From positions 9,855,414 to 9,919,413 of the forward strand of contig NC_134034.1 of the NCBI RefSeq assembly GCF_964204645.1: a stretch of DNA of 64,000 nt, written 5' to 3'. Position numbers and translations under genes: made by a program. Shown here piece after piece: positions 1-12,742 of this stretch. How positions within the stretch are numbered: position 1 is the first letter of the stretch; every line of letters begins with the position of its first letter. Source of the stretch: Tubulanus polymorphus. Its lineage: Eukaryota > Nemertea > Palaeonemertea > Tubulaniformes > Tubulanidae. The notes under the pieces are model-generated. The model was not told the DNA's origin. It saw nothing but the letters and a program-made list of their open reading frames with translations, and ran no database searches.

Positions 1-553
1 CGGCGCTGAATCGCTGGTACAGCTTATCGACCGGCACGCCCATCGGACTGCGCGCGGCTTTACGCGTCGTCGCTGCGGGCGCCGCGCCGTCGACCGTTCG
101 TCCTTCGAGTATCTGGCTCATCGGCGTCGGCGTTTTCGGACTCGTACACGGGAAGTCTAACATTTTATTCGCGCTGGTCGGACTCGGCGAGCTGCCCGCG
201 CTGGTCGCCACGTTGTTCTTCTTGCCCCACGAGCCCGAACGCGGCCTGTGCGAACCGGCGAACTCCGGGCTGTTCATCAAATTATCGTTCTGCAAACTCA
301 GCTTCTTTTTCGCCTTCTGACTACGAAACGAGTCGAACAGATTTTTCACCTTGTTGCCGCTCGGCGACACGATGACCTTCATCGACTCGTCCTGCGACTT
401 GTGGCGCTGGCGATTTTTCGGCCGCACGAGGTTTTTGATGCCGCCCGAATTCGAGCGCGGGCGGTACGCGCCGTCGACGAAGTCCGCCGCCGTGTTATTT
501 GGTTCGCCGGATGTGTCCGATTCCAATAGGGGCATAGCAAAGTGACTTAAATC
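1..553 (-). CDS. Common internal coding exon of an unrecognised gene (partial, runs off left edge)
   Basis: Read on the minus strand, this stretch is open from an acceptor (ATTTTAG, exon starting GATTTAAGT) to the window edge. It encodes about 184 residues starting DLSHFAMPLLESD. The frame starts in phase 0 at the acceptor. The protein is rich in Ser, Pro, Lys and Arg, with basic runs (RPKNRQRHK, RSQKAKKKL) and several SP/TP sites (SPSPTS, TSPKTPTP), so it is probably disordered and phosphorylated. GC-rich third positions set it apart from the AT-rich flank and support real coding. An internal Met at 535 could also serve as a start. The acceptor phase matches the phase-0 donors of four upstream Met-initiated exons at 9167, 15049, 23825 and 27988, so it is probably the common second exon. 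I do not recognise the family; a signalling or cytoskeletal adaptor is possible but unproven. Confidence 0.72.
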
Positions 554-1164
554 CTAAAATGTAAAATTTTTTCATTATATACTCGGGTGGGTTTGTCGCC
601 CTCTAATAAGCACCAATACGTAAATAAACCCGGTTTATTTCATTAATCCGTTAAAAACTATCAAACCATTCCCGTGTTCAGGCGATAGTGCTGCGCCCTA
701 TCGTCTAAACCTCAAACTACGAAAGTATGACCCGTTAAAATGAAAATCCAATCGCGAAAAATTAAAGGGCACTTTTATTCCTTCCACCCCCCAACTATTC
801 CAACATACACGGAAACTGTTTGATTTTACGCCCGATTTAGCTATATCTACAAATTCCAACGACCATTCCCTGACATTAAAAAAAAAGAAGACATTTCCCA
901 GACCTTTCCCAGATTTCCAGGTATAAGTGGCAACCCTGAAAATTATATACATACATTGATTAAACTACTAGCGCAATCTATTGTCTAAATCTATTACTAA
1001 TAAACGGCAGGAACAAACACCAAATAAAGGGTTAACTACTGGGTAGATTTCCCTTGGGTAAAGCATCAACTCGAGTATATGTTGGAAATGCATCTCGAAT
1101 AAGTAATAGTAATACAGGGCTGCCCAAATCATAAACGTGTTATTAGTAACGTATTGAATACAAG

Positions 1165-2180
1165 AAATGTTCAAATTAATCAGTAATCAACATTAAGACC
1201 CTCAGTAACATCTTTCATATTTCTGTTCGAATTAATCAGTAATCAACAGTAACACCCTCGGTAACATCTTTCATATTTCTGTTCAAATTAATCAGTAATC
1301 AACAGTAACACTCTCGGTAACATCTTTCATATTTCTGTTCAAATTAATCAGTAATCAACAGTAAGACCCTCAGTAATATTTTTCATATTTCTGTTCAAAT
1401 TAATCAGTAATCAATAGTACGACCCTCAGTAACATCTTTCATATTTCTGTTCAAATTAATCAGTAATCAACAGTAAGACCCTCAGTAACATCTTTCATAT
1501 TTCTGTTCAAATTAATCAGTAATCAACAGTAAGACCATCAGTAACATCTTTCATATTTCTGTTCAAATGAATCAGTAATCAACAGTAAGACCCTCAGTAA
1601 CATCTTTCATATTTCTGTTCAAATTAATCAGTAATCAACAGTAAGACCATCAGTAACATCTTTCATATTTCTGTTCAAATTAATCAGTAATCAACAGTAA
1701 AACCCTCAGTAACATCTTTCATATTTCTGTTCATATGAATCAGTAATCAACAGTAAGACCCTCAGTAACATCTTTCATATTTCTGTTCAAATTAATCAGC
1801 AATCAACATTAAGACCATCAGTAACATCTTTCATATTTCTGTCCAAATTAATCAGTAATCAACAGTAAGACCATCAGCAACACCTTTCGTATTTCTCTTC
1901 ATATTAATCAGTAATCAACAGTAAGACCCTCAGCAACACCTTTCATATTTCTGTTCATATTAATCAGTAATCAACAGTAAGACCCTCAGTAACACCTTTC
2001 ATATTTCTGTTCATATGAATCAGTAATCAACAGTAATATCCTCAGTAACATCTTTCATATTTCTGTTCAAATTAATCAGTAATCAACAGTAAGACCCTCA
2101 GTAACATCTTTCATATTTCTGTTCAAATTAATCAGTAATCAACAGTAAGATCCTCAGTAACATCTTTCATATTTCTGTAT
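1165..2180. repeat. Tandem repeat, 56-bp unit, about 18 copies
   Basis: Units contain TCAAATTAATCAGTAATCAA, then a (C/T)CTCAGTAACATC-like segment and TTTCATATTTCTG. Starts at about 1171, 1227 and 1283 give a 56-bp period. Copies differ by a few substitutions and the array lies inside the long intron downstream of the exon at 9 kb. It has no coding capacity. Confidence 0.92.
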
Positions 2181-2384
2181 GCATCAAACAAATCAAATCA
2201 GTATTTCTTGTTATGAAATAGTAACAAATACTGAAAACCAGGAACTTGGAAGGCATGGTAATAGTGATTGAATATCTACAGCGCCCTTATCACAGTGATA
2301 CAATTTTCAACGGCACTTTTCATTAAAATCGGTATTATTACCTTATTACCCCCCCCCCTCGCCTAAAACTCTAACATGTATCAG

Positions 2385-2580
2385 AGTCATCTCTCACTGG
2401 GGAGAAGTAACATATGAGCAGAAGTCATCTATCAGGCCAGGTACCCATTTACTCCTGGGTGGAGAGAGGCAATGAGGATTACTGTCTTGCCCGAGGACAC
2501 TACGGCAAAGTACCGGGTTCGAACTCGTGACCCGGCTTGCCACAGTCGAACGCTCTAACCACTCGCCCCACACCATTCCC
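2385..2580 (-). mobile_element. tRNA-derived SINE
   Basis: On the minus strand the sequence starts with a tRNA-like head: a box A-like GGCGAGTGGTTAGAGCG and a box B-like GAGTTCGAACCCGG. A central segment follows (TGTCCTCGGGCAAGACA, then CTCTCTCCACCCAGGAGTA and TGGGTACCTGG). That central block resembles conserved SINE core domains found in several invertebrate phyla. It is a SINE rather than a tRNA gene, because the anticodon arm does not fold as a normal tRNA and a tRNA-unrelated body is attached. Confidence 0.8.
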
Positions 2581-3720
2581 TCGGAGTAAAAGGGTTAATA
2601 ATCCCATGCAATATGAAATTCATAGAATGCGTGAAACTCGTAATTGCTCGAGATTATTCAAATACGAATGTGACGCTCAATTAGCGTCCGATGTTAGCAG
2701 GAACGCGGACGCAGCGCGGATTACTGTTCAAACCCCGGCCCCATTCAGCTCATCAATTCCGATACATAACGAACCATTCTCCCGGCGAGGGCGGAAAAGA
2801 ATTTAATTGAGGATTTATCGTGGCAGACGCACAAACGGCGACATTAGCCCCGAGGGGGGGGGGGCTTGAGATAATCAACCAAATCCGGACGACGAGTTCC
2901 TTGCGCAATTACTCGAAATAAACGGTCAGTTCGTTCGTGAAATAGACTCTCGAGTTCGCGTTTTTCAATAGAGAAAATCTCGCGACTAGAATAAAAACGA
3001 ATCGGAAATGTTTCCTCGAGTTAACAGTTAATTTCGATGTTTCGACCAGTATCCGAACGTTTCCTGAAGCTAGTAGTCCGATTTCAGCATTTAAACTAGA
3101 TATCCTGATTAGCCACCTTCAGGAGTACTTATAAGTATTTTAACGAAATGATTGTAATAAAAAGAATCCAGCATTCAACCCAAAAAACTATACCCTAAAA
3201 GACATCTTCAAGAACGCTTAGAGTTGTGTAACAAAATTGTGATATTTTACAATGCAGAACAAAGGGACTATCTAAGTATTAAGATATCATACAAACTGGG
3301 AATCATATACGGCTTCGCACCATTACGAACTATTTAAAAAAAGTTTATTGCGTACTATAGTCCATTTATGAATGGATGAGACAACATTTTTTGTTTTCCC
3401 GTAAAATTTCAGGGCTACTATATGTTTTTAGGGGTGCACACCCCCTAACCCTTTACTTGGATCCGCCCATGGCTATCCGAAGTCGAGTCTGCTGTATCAT
3501 TTTTCGTAATGACCTATACAGGCGCTGAGTCTTTCGTTCTTGAAACGCACGAAAACCTAATCTTTAATTCTAAAGATCTCTACAATTGTTTCAAAACAAT
3601 GGCCGTGCAACATTGATGTTACGAATCGTAATAAAAATCTCTCACTTCCATGACAAAAAAAAATCAATCGCAATTTTCCCTCTGGCACTACACAAAAATC
3701 AATCCCTATGGAAACGCGTA
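2581..3720. other. Intronic or intergenic sequence without recognised features
   Basis: AT-rich sequence with short ORFs only. A G homopolymer is present near 2855. No splice-bounded exon or clear repeat was identified. Confidence 0.5.
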
Positions 3721-4016
3721 TTAACCCTTTCAGTGCGTCTACACCTCAGTGCGGTGTATGAATCAGTGATGTATTTTGCTAGTACACCGCACTGCGGTAT
3801 ATTGATGTAATTAGTAATTAGTTTTTATCTCTATTGAAAGATGGCAGCACCTGTCAAACATAGTGAAATACTAGTAACTAACGATACACCCCGCTGCAGT
3901 GTAAACGAACTATAGTGGTATTCCTGTTATTCAACACACTAGGGTGGAATTTTTTTTAAATTTTAAATTATCTCAAGCACTATAGGGTATTGATTAGTCA
4001 GCACTGAAAGGGTTAA
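3721..4016. mobile_element. piggyBac-like MITE, copy 1 (TTAA-flanked)
   Basis: It begins TTAACCCTTTCAGTGC and ends GCACTGAAAGGGTTAA, a perfect 16-bp inverted terminal repeat including TTAA. TTAA targets with CCCTT-type termini are typical of piggyBac. The roughly 290-bp body carries subterminal palindromic ACACCGC/GCGGTGT motifs and no transposase. Relatives lie at 35550, 38351 and 42212. Confidence 0.9.
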
Positions 4017-4382
4017 CAGACTATTTGATCGAAATGCACTTTAAAAAAAATTCATGACAAAGTAACAAGTGACATTGTACGATAAAAATCAATATAATTA
4101 TTTTCAAAACCTAAAGTTAGAAGTGGTACACGACACTACGTGTATGGGAACATGTTTTCTCTAGCCGAAGGCTCATTTGTAAACAACGAATATAGATTTT
4201 TCGCTCGGCTATTCTGAGAAAGCGGTTTTATTAGCGACAATGTTATTGCGGTACATGCTGTCTTCATTGACCTTGTCGTATTGTGCAAAACAGACGCAAA
4301 ATAACAGAAAATTTCGTCGTCGTTTGCAAAACAACACCACCTGGTGAGGGGCTACTGACAACAAATTTAGGTCTTTGAAAAT

Positions 4383-4800
4383 GAGCATGATGTCTGATGT
4401 TTGTAGTTAATTTTCAATCAAAAACGTCTCAGGTGAAGTTCTGAACACATGTGAAGTGTGGACGATCAGTTTGAAAATTTGCTGATAAAATGTCTAAAGT
4501 CTGGTGTTTGTAGTTCATCTTCAATTAAATATGCCTCAGGTGAAGTTCTGAACACATGTGAAGTGTGGACGATCAGTTTTTGAAAGTGTGTTGATAAAAT
4601 GTCTAATGTCTGGTGTTTTTAGTTTAGTTTATCTTCAATTAAAAATGTCTCAGGTGAAGAACTGAACACATGTGGAGTATGGACGATCAGTTTTTGAAAG
4701 TGTGTTGATAAAATGTCTAATATCTGATTTTTGTAGTTCGTTTTAAAATTAATATCAGTCTGACCGATGAAGTCCTGAACACAAATCAATGTAGGCCGAC
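4383..4800. repeat. Degenerate tandem repeat of about 105-115 bp, 3-4 copies
   Basis: Repeated segments share GTCTGATGTTTGTAGTT, CAGGTGAAGTTCTGAACACA and GTGTGGACGATCAGTTT. A separate fragment of the same sequence occurs at about 40470-40590, so the unit is also dispersed. Confidence 0.75.
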
Positions 4801-5620
4801 ACATTGATATACTTATTTTCAGAATAATTCTAGCGAGACCAACCGACCGACCTCACTGACCTCGACAAACAACCAATAAAACTTCGCCCTCATTACGATG
4901 AATAAAAAAAGAAGAAAGAAAAAAAGGGCCAGCAGAGTAAAGAAATCGCGCATCAAACATTTCATCGTCATTAGATCATCAAAACAGTAAAATCGCATGG
5001 AATCCGGGAAACCCTAGACGCCTTACATTACATCGACGCGCGCACTGGAGAGTCCTGCATGTATTGCGTAAACAAGTAACGAGCATTAAAAATATGACGA
5101 CCTTGGTGGTAAAAACGGTGCAATCGACGACCTAATATTCGCGCTGTTGTTATTACAGTTATTCGTTATAGTAGTGCCCTAACATTACGGTTATAGGGGG
5201 GGGGGGGGCGACAGAGGTCTCGAAACGCGAATCCAACCAACTATGTCATATTGGTGTGGTCTAATATAATAACACAAAAACAATTTATATGACTATCTAG
5301 TCTCCAGCACTGGTTGACAAACAAGCTACAATATCACGTGTGCGCGGCGCCTTCTTTATAGTAGGGGCTTAACTTTGTGTCTTGAATGCGTTCATTTACG
5401 CACAACGTATTGACCTTACCAGGCTGAGGGTGTTTGTTATGCCTTACGGTGTTATGACTTGACATGAGACTAGTTTGTTGGTCGTACAGGAACAGTCGGT
5501 CTATTCAATGCCTATGATATTTAGTGAACAATTCGACCGCATGAGAACAAACATAGCAAACTGGATCCAGCAAATCAGGGCGACCACTTGACATGCTATC
5601 CCCCCCAACGGACCCCCCTC
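4801..5620. other. No gene seen
   Basis: Mixed sequence with a G homopolymer of about 12 near 5200. No coding exon or mobile-element ends recognised. Confidence 0.45.
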
Positions 5621-5624
5621 CCCC

Positions 5625-5800
5625 CAATTATTCCCTGATACACACATTATTTTCCCTGACTTGATCTGCTAAGAATCCGATCAATTTACATAAATACATG
5701 AGACAAAGACAGAACTGTTCGATTATACGCATGATCTATCAATCTCAACAAATTTCCATGACTTTCCACTGATTTGTTGCTTTTTTTTTAAACAAAATTC
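5625..5800. repeat. Dispersed 'TTCCCTGAC' repeat, copy 1
   Basis: It contains TTTTCCCTGACTTGATCTGC, then TAAGAATCCGATCAATT and later TTCCATGACTTTCC. The same order of motifs recurs at about 7730-7920 and 18337-18545. Probably an old non-autonomous transposon; no ends were defined. Confidence 0.6.
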
Positions 5801-6343
5801 CCTTTTAAAAGAAAAGGAATTTCCCTGGGTTATTCCTGTAAATGCATGACCTCATTTCAAAAGTCAAAACAGCAAATTGAGTATTTTCAGAGAGAGACTG
5901 GTAACAACAACAACAAGAGGGTGAAAGCACCTTGACCTTCATTTCCGCTCGTGCAAACAAATAACAAACCGCAGGGTACATAACCATAACAGACTTTTGT
6001 GTAGAGCATGACCTGATTTTCATAACTGTGGTTCTCAAATAGTAAACACTGGGAGGTTAACCCTCTCTACAACACGCCCCCCAGGTCCGCCGCACCACGC
6101 CTATTTTCTATTCGCGATATCATCCAGGTTGCGGGTGACACGTGCGCGCCAGCGCCTACCCCCACAACAACACATGGCCTGACTACTCCATCGGAACACA
6201 TCTGTGACACGTGATAGAGTTGGCCACAGTCAGTAGGTCAGGAAATATAAATCCTCAGCTATCTCCATGGTATCTAAACCTTGCCTATGATATCAAAGGT
6301 ATCTAAACGCTGCCTATGATATCAAAGGAGGGGGGCTGCCCTG

Positions 6344-6344
6344 G

Positions 6345-6414
<70 letters not shown>
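6344..6414. repeat. (AT)n microsatellite
   Basis: About 70 bp of uninterrupted TA dinucleotides. Confidence 0.97.
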
Positions 6415-6417
<3 letters not shown>

Positions 6418-6883
6418 TTTGCTATATGCGCAGATGGAAATTGATATTTAAAAAAAAAGAAGATACAAACAGTATCGACATATATGTAATGAATGCGCAA
6501 AAATATCTAGGTCCCCGCATACATTAACAGCACCTGAACAGCCGTTTTCAATGGAACTATCTCCACGCTGTGCATAATGTGTAGGCAGTGACTTTTCCAA
6601 CATTGTTTTACACAAGTATATGGACGTCGAGAGCTTTTTACTCTTACTCGTGAAAAAAGTTTCACCCGAAAATCGATCTAGTTTCGTACTGGCGATAGAA
6701 CAACGTCTACGGCTAAAAACCCAAACCTTTGCTTTGATCTCGCTCGGTCGGTTTCCGCATGTTTTCAAACTTAACTGTTTTAAGCCGAAACGTTTTTTAA
6801 CGAAACTTTCATAACAAGGATTGATACGCGGTTGAAAGCTAAGCTCAGGGGCTGAGAAGACCAAGAACAGCGGTAGTCAACTT

Positions 6884-7225
6884 GTGACCGTTGATTGCTG
6901 ATTGTCGTCAGTCGACTCGGGCTTAGCTTAGATCTAGCTTGTGACTATTGATTGCTGATTGTCGTAAGTCGACCCGGGCTTAGCTTAGATCTAGCTAATG
7001 ACCGTTGATTGCTGATTGTCGTCAGTCGATCCGGGCTTAGCTTAGATCTAGCTTGTAACTATTGATTGCTGATTGTCGTCAGTCGATCCGGGCTTAGCTT
7101 AGATCTAGCTTGTGACCGTTGATTGCTGATTGTCGTCAGTCGACTTGGGCTTAGCTTAGATCTAGCTTGTGACCGTTGATTGCTGATTATCGTCAGTTGA
7201 CTTGGGCTTAGCTTAAATCTAGCTT
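6884..7225. repeat. Tandem repeat, 57-bp unit, six copies
   Basis: The unit includes TTGATTGCTGATTGTCGTCA followed by GGGCTTAGCTTAGATCTAGC. Consecutive starts at 6891 and 6948 give 57 bp. Confidence 0.9.
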
Positions 7226-7732
7226 ACGATTTCGAATTTCAAACGGAAACCGACGCGATCGAAACGTTCTTTTTATCTCCAGATAAAGAGTTCATCAAGC
7301 GTTCTTCGCGCAATAAAGTACACGCGACCCGATAAATCGCTGAGCAGACGTGCAGAGAGCAACCGGGAAACTGGGGAACTGTTACGGCATCTTATCCCGA
7401 TTCATACCTCACTGTTTTATTCTAGGAGAGCAAGAAATTTACATTCATAACTCATCAGTCATAATAACATAGTATATTAACACCAGTACCATGTATGTTC
7501 AGTTACTCCTGTTCTGACCCCGTGAAACCCATTCAGGGTTTCAGTGCCTTAGATTTCTAAGTACAGCCTATTGGCTCGCATTGTATCCCTCGGAACTAAC
7601 ATCATGTATAAATATTTAAAAAAAAAAAAAATTTGTATCGATTATCATTTATATTGTATGTACGGTTTACGAAACATGAATATCTATCTACCTAACGCCA
7701 TATAACTGGACATTTTTATTTGACTTGCTCAA

Positions 7733-7925
7733 TTCCCTGACATTTTATCTGATTCGCTTTTTCCCTGACACGCAAGTTATTTTCCCTGACTTGATCTGCT
7801 AGGAATTCAATCAATTCAAGCACAGTCAAATACGTAAGACATAGGCTAAACGATAACTGTTCGATTTTTACAAGCCATCTAGCAATCTCAACACATGGAT
7901 TCTAGCAATCTTTTTATGAAATACC
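7733..7925. repeat. Dispersed 'TTCCCTGAC' repeat, copy 2
   Basis: It contains TTTTCCCTGACTTGATCTGC and then TAGGAATTCAATCAATTCAA, matching the element near 5625. Confidence 0.6.
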
Positions 7926-7959
7926 CCACTATTCGCTGACTTCTTAAAGAAAACTTTTC

Positions 7960-8271
7960 CATGGTTCCCGCAGTCATATGAATTAAAAACTCCCAAGTTT
8001 TTCCCGAGTATTTCGTGGGTGATTTTTTAATTTTCCCGAATGCAAATGAACACATATCGTCATGCTACAGTCAACATTTTAGCGGTGACTGGTTGATAAA
8101 GGTAATTTTCAAGAAAGATCGCCGAGAAAAGTTGCCCTTGGCAAATGCAATATGTGAAATGTAATGAATTTCCCTGATTTGAGGAAAATTTTTCAAATTC
8201 CCAAATATTTCCAAACCGAGAATTATTATCTCAAAAGTTTTTCCCAATTTCCCTGTTCTGTGGGAACCATG
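7960..8271. mobile_element. Foldback MITE with CATGGTTCCC termini
   Basis: The left end CATGGTTCCCGCAG is the inverse complement of the right end CTGTGGGAACCATG, apart from one position. The interior is AT-rich with TTTTTCCC-type motifs and no coding potential. The target-site duplication is not obvious. Confidence 0.65.
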
Positions 8272-8915
8272 CTTTTATCTGGTTTCCAATTCAGTGGCCA
8301 CCAGTCTGCTTCATTGGTAAAACCATACAATATCTAACGGTAAGATTGTATTAAGGCTGCCTTTACGATGACTAATGAAAAGATGCGCTATCACTAAACT
8401 CAGGGTTAGATTGATTAACTCTCGGAAATTTCATATAATTTTTCTCATCATTTTTCCCCACCGAGAAGCGGAACTATTACTGATCACAATCCTGACAGAT
8501 TAAAGATAAAATCACTTATCAAATTTTTGAGAGCTTGTGTCCGATGAAATATATCTCAAATATATTGACGGATATTTTTCTTGAATTTTCCACAAATTTT
8601 CATGATTTTTCCAGATTTTTTCACGTCAGTTACCGATCGCGTCTGAACGGATCGAAAATAAAAAATCTCTTAAAACTTTCTCGTACATAAATTCTGATCT
8701 CTACAGTGCGTTTCATAAAAAAGGGATCGAAAAAAAACTCACTTTTCTCAAATTTTTCGTAAACTTTCATGATCTTCGCAGATTTTTCATATTTTTCTTT
8801 AAATCGATTTTTCAAAAATCTTTTTTTCTAAGCGGACATCCACATTTTTCGCGCCGATCTGACTGACTCCTATACCACAATTTCAAACGAACTACACATA
8901 GCTCTCAACACTTAC
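8272..8915. other. Intron sequence downstream of the 9-kb first exon
   Basis: AT-rich with repeated TTTTTCACATTTTTC-like stretches. No exon recognised. Confidence 0.4.
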
Positions 8916-9167
8916 CATATCGTCGGTATCCATAGGGTCTTGGTGGTGGTGATGATGATGATGGGGATGAGGATGGTAAGGAGGGGATAAACTATGACAA
9001 GGATAACTCGCTCTATGCCTGTTATGATTGTAGTAAATCGGCGTCGACGGCGGATGTCCCGGTATTCGGGGCGGGTCGCCGCGACCCGGCGCGGCGCCGT
9101 TGCTCGTCTTTTCGCCGTTGGGCGCCGCGCCGCCGCCACCACCGCCGCCGAATTTCATTTTCAACAT
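8916..9167 (-). CDS. Alternative first coding exon 1d (84 codons)
   Basis: Starts at ATG 9167 (MLKMKF), followed by a Gly7 run, a Pro-rich section, a His7 run and the end DPMDTDDM. It stops at a canonical donor, GATATG|GTAAGTG, after a complete codon (phase 0). GC content is far above the flanks. It encodes a low-complexity N-terminus with no signal peptide or membrane segment. The phase fits the acceptor of the exon at 553, and three other Met exons with phase-0 donors lie upstream, so I read it as one of several alternative starts of the same gene. The start could also be the fourth codon (Met). The downstream splice is inferred. Confidence 0.62.
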
Positions 9168-10090
9168 TTTCGCCGTCGATCCAAAGGTAATCCGACGTTT
9201 TTTTTTTCGATAAAGTTCGAGGTTTAATCCGTACGAACGAATCGCCGTCGAAAACGGTCACCGGCGTCTAAAAATCCTAATCAAATCCTATCGGGAAAGA
9301 ATGAAAAACGAGATCCCTACTGAACTATATATATATATATATATAGAGAGCGAAGCGCGCTGCGTTCGCGCGGACCCTGGGACAAACAATGCGAAGACAA
9401 CGGTACCTACTCCTTGTCCAAACTTCGCTTGCAATAAATTTGAATAAATTTCATCGTTATCTATCCAGGTATCTACAAGCTGTGTAGCCTATGCTTAGTC
9501 GCATGCGCACGAGGACAGAGACAGCTCTAACACGATTCCTACACAACAACAAGAGGACCTCCGTTCAAAACATTCAAACTAACCAGCAGCGTACCGGTAC
9601 TGTCTCTCTATACACTCCAACCGCTCGGTTAGAAATTACCGCGACTCCTGCACGACGCGCCGATCATCCGTGTATCTCGTCGGTAAAATCTCGTCACCAG
9701 AAAACAAGTCGCGACGAAGAAGACGACGACGACGAAAACATGTCACCGAAAAAAGCGATAACGCGATCAGTGCGCATCCGTATTCCGTACTAGAACCACG
9801 TGGTTGTGAGAGAGGGAGAGAGAGAGAGAGCTAGCAGCTAACACCCACTCCGCGTGCATGCGTGTATATGTAATGTTGTGTAGCGAACATGTGGCCTGAT
9901 CTCTCTCTCTAGCTCTCCTACTGCTATTCATAAATAATATTATTGATTCAAGCGAACGAACCACGTGGTTTTCCAATAACAACAGTCAGCCGAGTTGAAC
10001 GCGAGTTCAATGCCAAGAGTGAATAATATAACAAAACCATGTGCACAGAACTCGGCTGTCAAGCGCTGATGAACTATTTTTGATATCTGA
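9168..10090. other. 5' flank of exon 1d
   Basis: Holds a short (AT)n at about 9326-9346 and a GA-rich run near 9810. By position it could include the promoter of exon 1d, but no specific core promoter motif was identified. An ORF on the plus strand at 9491-9793 is low complexity at its end and is not supported. Confidence 0.35.
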
Positions 10091-10094
10091 GACC

Positions 10095-10200
10095 TGGCTA
10101 GGGTGACATTCACCCAGTCCTGGCAGTGGCTGTCTCCACAGTGTATCTACATTGCTCTACGATCCTGTGTAACCACCCACCCAGACACGTTCATTCAAAT
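10095..10200 (+). repeat. Dispersed SINE-tail-like repeat
   Basis: TTCACCCAGTCCTG, GTGGCTGTCTCCACAGTG and GCTCTACGATCCTG appear here in the same order as the inverse complement of 49770-49850, and more weakly of 47513-47580. Probably the 3' module of a SINE family. Confidence 0.55.
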
Positions 10201-10559
10201 TCGCGTGACTTTTGCCGACACAACTACTGTCGGCATTTTTGCCTGTGTTCAAACTGTGATATCTCAGCAAATAAACAACCGATTTTGATAAATAAACTAT
10301 CTACACTAACCTTATGATGTCTTACGTTTGTTCATTATATCATTTTGACGATAAATCTGATTTTAGTACGATTAAATTTAAGATACAAAAATGATGCGCT
10401 GTTTAGCGATGAGACACACATCGCTGAAGTGTCTTGTTGCTAACGAACTAGTGTTACAATGCCTAGTTTCAAAGTGAAAAAATGGTGTCATTTTTGCTAT
10501 TTCTGTATTCAAATCGCATCAAGCACGGACTATGATGAAGAAACCTCCGAATGAATATA

Positions 10560-10950
10560 ATAATAAGAAAACTGAATGTTTGAGGTTTGTAAAGAGAGTT
10601 TATTTTTCACAATCGGTTTAGTGAAACTGGATTTCTGGTGGTTTAAAGTCACAGTGATTTAAGAGTATCGAGAAAATGTCGTTCGTGTCTTAGTGTCTGT
10701 GGTACATCAGACACTAAGGTTCTTGGTGAAGGGTGACACAATTAAGAGTACAAATAACCTTAGCAGCATCAGCGTTTAGTCTATCTTGGCCTCGAGGACG
10801 CTAAGTTCTTAGAACTAGGAGTTCTTCTCGAACTAGGGGTAAAAATAATACAAGGGAACGTAACCTTAATCGGAAGCCTATGTAGCCCCAAGTCTATAGG
10901 CGAAACGTTGCTCAAAATAAATATACTCTTTTAACTCAAGAACTTTGATT
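10560..10950 (+). mobile_element. Possible 3' end of a retroelement
   Basis: A hairpin-like GCCCCAAGTCTATAGGC is followed by GAAACGTTGCTCAAAATAAA. GAAACGT followed by AATAAA is a common 3'-end arrangement of Penelope-like and related elements, and a similar arrangement occurs at 43755. No coding remnant was seen. Confidence 0.3.
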
Positions 10951-12630
10951 CTTTGGCTGAATTATTGCGGCGTATTCACTTGTATTATTAGAAGTTTCTT
11001 ACCCGAAAAATGCAGTCGGAAAAAAGATCTGCACTAGGTGTTGAATTGGATTAATGGAGCAGGGAGTGCTACTACTGAGACCCTTGGGTTATCGTTGAGA
11101 TTGCGCTTTTCGTCAAGACAGATATACACGGTTAAAACCTACAAATATGACAGTCATCGCATTGGAAATTGCATCTTCCGGGAAAATATTTCTTCAAAAA
11201 TATCCTACAACTGAGGGCTTCGGCCATTGTCATGGCTGTTTAATCAGAGAAATGCCTTTCATTTTCTTCAGGACCCCAGCCATCAAAATTTCCTAGATCC
11301 ACCCGGCGACCCCTATGGGTGACAGTCACCAGGAAACATAAAAAACACTTCAAAACGATACACTACCAATCGACTACCTAAAACAATCGCGTTTGAAAAA
11401 GCGTCGAAAAAAATACATACGGCTGCCATGCGACGATCTAACAAACCTGCAAAATTAACCGCTTAAAATATCGCACTCGCGTTTTCTACGACATAACTAG
11501 CAAAAAAACCTACAAAACTATTTCAACGACGTTCTAAGATCGACTAACACACGCTCTAAAACTCGCTGATTAGACTAAAAATGCTTTTCGAAAAATAAAT
11601 CTAAAAAATATATATTCAGAGATGTAAATTATCGTAAACCTTGTCCATCGGCGCGCTGGTATCTATAGGTTTGCTCGGCGGAAAAAATACCTACAAGAAA
11701 ACGGTTTTTAGAAATGAGATTATTGAATTAGTTTATTAACAGTTACAGAGACAGGGATCCCGGGTGTTGGGGGTGTGGCAGGGAGAGATCTGAGTGTCTC
11801 GCCAAATATAACAACAACAATCCCGCAATATATTGACGACATTTCAAAGTTAATCTACATCAGACCATTTCGGGATTTATCTAAATCCCATTTTCTGAGA
11901 AACGATTATCTTTTTTGCGATTACCTTTCCGGGTAAGAGGGGATTTAGATAAATCACGGAACTCGCCGTCGAAAATGAAGGTTCACAATTTTAGGATTGT
12001 CGATAAATTGGTTTGGACCCTCGCATTTAGGCGAAATAACAGGAAAGAATCTGACACCAAGTCTGACACCTTTCCTTCGTTTTAACGAAATTGTCCCTTT
12101 TCAGATTCGTGTTTCGACAAAATCCTCTTTAAAAAAAAAATCAAGTGTTTTTTTTTTTTAATAAATGGGGCGCTCGGAATTTTGAAGGTCTTTCCGAGAT
12201 CCCCAGGTACGCAATATACCTCAGTTGATATTCGCAATATGAATCAATAAGAAAAAACATAATTCTCGACGATGAGCTCCATCTATCAGAAAAATTGAAA
12301 AATACTCTCGCTCGGTGAGCTGAATACCTAATGGGGGACCGTATCAGCAATACGCATGAAAGAAAAAAGCCGTCTATTGATTTTCTAATAAAACGGATAT
12401 GCGCGCTGGCGTTTAGAGCGCTAACACGAGAAATATCGATGAAATACTACATATTCATAAAAGTGCAGTTTTAGTATCCGCGCTATACACAACAGAGACT
12501 GTATTCATAACTAGATTCTCAACACTGTGGGGGTGGGGGGGGGAGGTGTTCGCTCGGGATTAGAGGACGTAGTTCGCCTGGCGAAGAAAAAATACTTCTT
12601 CAATGTCCTTAGTCCTTACAGGTCATTGCA
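10951..12630. other. Intron sequence without recognised features
   Basis: AT-rich. Short ORFs only; no terminal inverted repeats or tandem array noted. Confidence 0.4.
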
Positions 12631-12742
12631 GGGCCCGTTTTTATAGACCGGTATTACCTTTAACCCCGGGGTTGACTGAATTGATAATAGATTGAGTTAG
12701 CCCCCGGGTTAAAGGTAACACCGGTCCCTAAAACCGGGTCCT
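12631..12742. mobile_element. Small foldback MITE (hairpin), copy 1
   Basis: GGGCCCGTTTTTATAGACCG at the left mirrors GGTCCCTAAAACCGGGTCC at the right. TATTACCTTTAACCC also mirrors GGGTTAAAGGTAACA, so almost the whole 112 bp folds as one hairpin. A second copy is at 24661 and a half copy at 48996. Confidence 0.8.

Noticed and set aside
6448-6864. 138-codon minus-strand ORF
   Set aside because: No recognised domain, no splice context, and an overlapping open frame on the opposite strand; composition is like the AT-rich flank.
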